Source of the DNA: an uncultured Candidatus Melainabacteria bacterium
GTDB lineage: Bacteria > Cyanobacteriota > Vampirovibrionia > Gastranaerophilales > Gastranaerophilaceae
DNA length: 16,864 bases
Reading direction: 5' to 3'
Assembly (NCBI GenBank): GCA_934728585.1
Contig: CAKVDZ010000017.1
Coordinates: 1 to 16,864 of the forward strand
Shown here: positions 13,565-16,864 of the stretch, one piece after another
How the letters are laid out: every line of letters starts with the position of its first letter
Position numbering within the stretch: position 1 is the first letter of the stretch
Notes under the pieces: model-generated
Seen by the model: only the letters and a program-made list of their open reading frames with translations
The model's database searches: none
What the model was told of the DNA's origin: nothing
Made by a program: the position numbers and the translations under genes

Positions 13565-15745
13565 CTAATTTTGTTCTGAAACAGCTTTCAATTCATTAAT
13601 ACGCTTTACAATTGCACGTTTAGTTAAATCATCATTTTCTAAATCATAGTATTTTTGATAATTTTCTATTGCCTTTTCGTTATTGCCTTCTTTTTCAAAA
13701 GACATAGCCAAAGCGTAGTAAGCATAAGCATAATCTGGACTTAGTGCAATTACCTTATTAAAGCAATCACGGCAATTTTTAAAATCACCATTTGAAGCAT
13801 ATACTAAACCTAAATTAAACCAAGCATCAGAATAATTTTTATTAATTGATACGGCTTTTTTATAGTAGGTAATAGCTTTATCTGGATTATTTTCTATTTT
13901 ATATAAATTACCAACTTTAAACGCAGTAAAATAATCATTTGGTGATAATTTTAATACTTCTAAGTATTTTTCAATAGCACTTGTGTTTTGACCTGATTTG
14001 TACAAATCATCAGCTTCTTTTGTTAAAGCCTTAATGTTATCTTCAATGCTTGCAGATGGTTTATTTATCATCAAATTGTCAAGGTTAGTTAATTCTTCAG
14101 CACCTGCAGATTTTTGAGTGCTATTTGCGTTAACCTTTGCTGTATCGTTAGTATTTGAGCTATTAAAATCCGAAGCGCTAACAGGTTTTATAGTTACTAC
14201 CGTTTTTGTTTCTGTTTCAACTTTAGGTTCATCAATAGCAACTGGTCGTTCTTCATTTAATAAAGGTAACGTTGTAATCTGCTCTGTTTTAAATAATTCA
14301 AAATCTTTTTTGTATAATTCTTTATCTGGTTCAATTTCTAAAGCTTTTTCGTAGTTAACCATAGCTAAATCTGCATTTTTCAAACATTCATAAGCTTTAG
14401 CTAAACCATAATAAGCATAACTTTGGTTTGAATCTAACGAAATAGCACGTTCAAAAGGCTCAATCGATTCTTTAAATTTAGATTTTGTTAATAAATAGTC
14501 ACCCTTTGAAATAAGCGCAGATACTAAGTTTTGCTCAAGTCTTGCGTTTGACTTTTGAGATAATAATTCATCATATAGTTTTATAGCGTCATCATAACGA
14601 TTAAGAGCATGCAACGCTAATGCTTTATTTGCTTTAACGTCAAAATTATCTGGAGTTTCAGCTAATATTTGATTATAGTATTTTAAAGCAGTTACGTAAT
14701 CTTGTTTTTTATGATATTGCAGAGCAAGTTCTTTTTTAACTTCCAAGTCTTTATTGTTTTTAGCTAAAGAAGTTAATAGATTTTTTATAGCCAAATCGTC
14801 TTTACCCTGACTTTTATAAACTCCAGCAAGTAATTTATATGCATCTGCATCATTTGGATAAGCTTTAATATATGTAGAATATTCTGTCACTGCTTCATCA
14901 TATAACTGCATATCAGCTAACAAATTAGCATAATAAATTCTTAAAGCGGTTAAATCAGGTTTTAAGCCGAAGATAGTTTCATATTGTTGTTTTGCTAAAT
15001 CATATTTGCCTAGCTCATGATAAGAAACAGCTAAATCTGCTCTAGCCTTTATGTTATCAGGATTTTCTAATAACGCTAACTTAAACATATCAACTGCGTT
15101 TGCATACTGTTTTTCTTCAAATAATGAATAACCATAATTTGCAAACTCTCTGAATCCATCAGGATTCGCTTTGTATGCAGTCGCGTAAGCCTTGTTTGCA
15201 AGTGAAAATTTACCATTTTTCAAGTAAGAAGTTGCCAAATATTCTCTCGCTACAGCATGGTTAGGATATACAGCTAAAAATAAATTATAATATTCTGCGG
15301 CTTTATCAAATTTATTTTGAGCATATAAAACATTTGCAATATTTAGATAGTTATATTTGTAAGATGGAAATATTTCCATAGCTTGCATGTACGAATTGTA
15401 AGCATTTTCATAATCGCCAGTAGTTTGAAGAATGTTGCCAATACTAATATAAATAAAAGCGTCATTAGGTCTTAATCTAATCGCAATTTTGTAAGCGCCT
15501 AATGCATTATCATATTCGCCCATATCAGCGTACAAACCAGCTAATTTTGTATATAGAATTGCATCTTCCCCAGCAATATCAATTGCTTTTTTAATAGCAA
15601 CAATTGCTTCTTGATAATTGTTATGGTATTCAAGATTGCACGCTTGTTGATAATACTCCATAACAGCTTTATCCATAGCTGCAAATGCTGGATTAATCGC
15701 TATAAATGAAATTATTACAAATAAAATTGATAAAACCTTTTTCAA
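13565..15745 (-). CDS. Large exported TPR scaffold, 13 + 4 repeats
   Basis: 726 residues. A signal peptide (MKK, hydrophobic 4-19, likely cleavage after AFA near 22) is followed by TPRs of 34 residues. I count 13 from about residue 27 to 474, the twelfth being an irregular 40-residue one. A linker of about 94 residues (475-568) rich in Thr, Ser, Asn and Lys follows, then four more TPRs (569-705) and a short helical tail. It should be a protein-binding scaffold outside the inner membrane; the flexible linker would let two solenoids bind separate partners. The start is TTG at 15745, supported by a strong AGGAGG (15753-15758 on the minus strand) seven bases away. The next gene, a small secreted protein, follows after two bases. 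Confidence 0.9.
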   Translation of the reverse strand: MKKVLSILFVIISFIAINPAFAAMDKAVMEYYQQACNLEYHNNYQEAIVAIKKAIDIAGEDAILYTKLAGLYADMGEYDNALGAYKIAIRLRPNDAFIYISIGNILQTTGDYENAYNSYMQAMEIFPSYKYNYLNIANVLYAQNKFDKAAEYYNLFLAVYPNHAVAREYLATSYLKNGKFSLANKAYATAYKANPDGFREFANYGYSLFEEKQYANAVDMFKLALLENPDNIKARADLAVSYHELGKYDLAKQQYETIFGLKPDLTALRIYYANLLADMQLYDEAVTEYSTYIKAYPNDADAYKLLAGVYKSQGKDDLAIKNLLTSLAKNNKDLEVKKELALQYHKKQDYVTALKYYNQILAETPDNFDVKANKALALHALNRYDDAIKLYDELLSQKSNARLEQNLVSALISKGDYLLTKSKFKESIEPFERAISLDSNQSYAYYGLAKAYECLKNADLAMVNYEKALEIEPDKELYKKDFELFKTEQITTLPLLNEERPVAIDEPKVETETKTVVTIKPVSASDFNSSNTNDTAKVNANSTQKSAGAEELTNLDNLMINKPSASIEDNIKALTKEADDLYKSGQNTSAIEKYLEVLKLSPNDYFTAFKVGNLYKIENNPDKAITYYKKAVSINKNYSDAWFNLGLVYASNGDFKNCRDCFNKVIALSPDYAYAYYALAMSFEKEGNNEKAIENYQKYYDLENDDLTKRAIVKRINELKAVSEQN

Positions 15746-15769
15746 AATAAGTCCTCCTATAATAGAAAG

Positions 15770-15798
15770 ATTTTATCAAATTTTATTTAAAGATACAA
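15770..15798 (-). promoter_or_regulatory. Candidate promoter of the large TPR gene
   Basis: On the minus strand, TTGTAT (15798-15793) and TAAAAT (15775-15770) are 17 bases apart. Transcription would begin near 15763, just ahead of the AGGAGG site at 15753-15758 and the TTG start. The site lies between the stop of the pterin-binding gene and the TPR start. Confidence 0.4.
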
Positions 15799-15802
15799 AT
15801 AT

Positions 15803-16723
15803 TTAAACTTGTGTAAAGCTATGAGAATAAATCTCTTTATTTAAAATAATTTTGGCTGTTTTTAAAACGTCAACAGAAGCTTTATCCATCGAATTATAGC
15901 TAATTTCTTCAAGTTCGACAAAATCTCTCGTTACAGAGGTTAAGTCAACCAACAATTTATCAACATCATTTTGAGGATTATTCAAATCTAGCATTTCGAT
16001 TAAATTTTGAATTTCAGTATCAGTAGCATCTACAATTGCGCAATCAAGTCCAGCACCATAAGCTAGCGTTAAAAATACTTTATTAATCAATGGTCTTAAC
16101 TCTTTTGGTGAGCCATTTGAAACATTTGATAAACCAATAACAGTGTTGCATTGAGGTTCAAAACTTTCCTTTAAAATTTTTATTGTATTTAATGTTTCTA
16201 TTGCTTGATTTTGAGCTACATTCACTGGCAAAACTAATGGGTCAAAATAAATTTTTCCGTTTGGAATACCTTTCATAATGCAAGTTTCATACATATCTAA
16301 AGCAACTTCCATTTTAGCGTCTGCCGTATTTGGAATCCCGTTATCTGAACTTAAAGTTAACGCTATAAGATTAGAGCCATATTCAGATGCTAAATCAGTC
16401 ATTTTTTCTAATCTGTCAAGGTTATCAGTTGCACTGTTAATAAATGCATCTTTAGGATTTTTACAAATTTCTAACCCTTTTTTCATTTCAAGGGCATTTG
16501 AAGTATCAAAAGATATATTTTTTGCACTATTGGTGTTAATAATATCCGTAAGCCAAGGTAAAATATTTTCTAATTCGCCTTTAGCAGGACCAACATTTAA
16601 ATCAATTGCGTCCATATTAGCTTGTTTATTAATAATATTTAGTAAAAAATCCTTGTCCCTATTTATAAGAGCTTCTCTAACAGATTTTGATATAACATGT
16701 ATATTTTCGCCAATTAATTTCAT
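15803..16723 (-). CDS. Methyltetrahydrofolate:corrinoid methyltransferase-like pterin-binding protein
   Basis: 306 residues from ATG 16723. The start MKLIGENIHVISKSV and the order of polar blocks match the DHPS-like TIM barrel of AcsE/MetH pterin domains: DLNVGP (41-46), SFDTSN (71-76), N96 in INSATDN, FDP (160-162) and GLSNVSNGSP (197-206). Such enzymes pass the methyl group of 5-methyltetrahydrofolate to a corrinoid protein, for methionine synthesis or the acetyl-CoA pathway. No corrinoid protein, CO dehydrogenase or activator is in the window, so the pathway is open. It is about 40 residues longer than AcsE, with the extra at the C-terminus. The frame can be extended to TTG 16789, but those 22 codons run through a terminator hairpin and are rejected. 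Confidence 0.85.
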   Translation of the reverse strand: MKLIGENIHVISKSVREALINRDKDFLLNIINKQANMDAIDLNVGPAKGELENILPWLTDIINTNSAKNISFDTSNALEMKKGLEICKNPKDAFINSATDNLDRLEKMTDLASEYGSNLIALTLSSDNGIPNTADAKMEVALDMYETCIMKGIPNGKIYFDPLVLPVNVAQNQAIETLNTIKILKESFEPQCNTVIGLSNVSNGSPKELRPLINKVFLTLAYGAGLDCAIVDATDTEIQNLIEMLDLNNPQNDVDKLLVDLTSVTRDFVELEEISYNSMDKASVDVLKTAKIILNKEIYSHSFTQV

Positions 16724-16750
16724 AGCTCTATGATAACACAAATTATTTAA

Positions 16751-16782
16751 ATCAAATAAAAAGCCGTTTCTTTCGAAACGGC
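16751..16782 (-). terminator. Rho-independent terminator of an upstream minus-strand transcript
   Basis: On the minus strand GCCGTTTC (16782-16775), a GAAA loop (16774-16771) and GAAACGGC (16770-16763) form a perfect 8-bp stem, followed by TTTTTATTT. It ends a transcript entering from the right edge and separates it from the pterin-binding gene, which must have its own promoter. Confidence 0.85.
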
Positions 16783-16864
16783 ATAACAAATTTTGTGTAT
16801 AGGACTCTGCCGAACAAACGATTAATAATCGTTTGTGAGAGGGGAAATAAGGCGAATTTTCGGT
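16783..16864 (-). other. 3' end of an upstream minus-strand transcript: 3' UTR or structured non-coding RNA (partial)
   Basis: About 80 bases before the terminator contain a perfect 10-bp hairpin (16814-16823 with 16827-16836, ACAAACGATT / AATCGTTTGT, three-base loop). GC content is near 39%, above the surroundings. Minus-strand frames 1 and 3 stay open through the terminator, so they are not credible proteins. Frame 2 stops at 16823-16825 inside the hairpin. This fits a non-coding RNA, or the last 13 codons and 3' UTR of a gene. I could not match it to RNase P RNA, tmRNA, SRP RNA or a known riboswitch. Confidence 0.3.

Noticed and set aside
14118..14354. Open frame on the plus strand opposite the large TPR gene
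   Set aside because: It is the complement of the linker-coding region; the hydrophobic look comes from reading Glu/Lys-rich codons backwards. Similar frames at 7182-7391, 10950-11189 and 16278-16733 were dropped for the same reason.
16783..16864. RNase P RNA, tmRNA, SRP RNA or 6S RNA
   Set aside because: None of the conserved core sequences I know for these RNAs is visible in the 80 bases present, so no name is given.

Overview
The window is an AT-rich bacterial segment (visibly about 30% GC) that uses the standard code. TGA is a real stop in two genes, and TAA, TAG, ATG and TTG starts all occur. An MlaE-type permease points to a two-membrane envelope. The TPR-rich gene content, EF-hand protein and codon use fit a Gastranaerophilales/Vampirovibrionia-like (non-photosynthetic cyanobacterial) gut bacterium, but no marker gene here proves this. 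The window is densely coding and no gene-free stretch exceeds 300 bases.

Layout. (1) Positions 1-834 hold the end of a highly expressed gene with its terminator, then a monocistronic EF-hand protein whose terminator is shared with the convergent gene. (2) Minus strand 833-2474: a branched-chain aminotransferase and an orphan MlaE permease with overlapping ends. (3) Plus strand 2514-8121: a tightly coupled five-gene operon of membrane glycosyltransferase with a Cys-rich tail, exported 12-TPR protein, exported calcineurin-like phosphoesterase, cytosolic MBL-fold hydrolase and small exported TPR protein. (4) Minus strand 8084-9082: a stand-alone OLD-type TOPRIM protein with a perfect palindrome at its promoter, overlapping the operon end tail to tail. 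(5) Plus strand 9179-10486: an unassigned protein with a papain-like Cys/His/Asn arrangement. (6) 10529-13148: a divergent pair, a polyprenyl-phosphate GT2 and an ArnT/PMT-like GT-C transferase, which plausibly make and use a lipid-linked sugar. (7) Minus strand 13149-15745: an exported 17-TPR protein followed by a small secreted protein. (8) Minus strand 15803-16723: a methyltetrahydrofolate methyltransferase-like pterin-binding protein, preceded by a strong terminator for an upstream transcript that leaves the window at the right edge.

Together, regions 3, 6 and 7 look like envelope or surface-glycan biogenesis: three membrane glycosyltransferases, three exported TPR scaffolds, an exported phosphoesterase and a small secreted protein. 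The five-gene operon is the best candidate for an undescribed system. Its joint function is inferred from gene order and translational coupling, not from a known homologous pathway.
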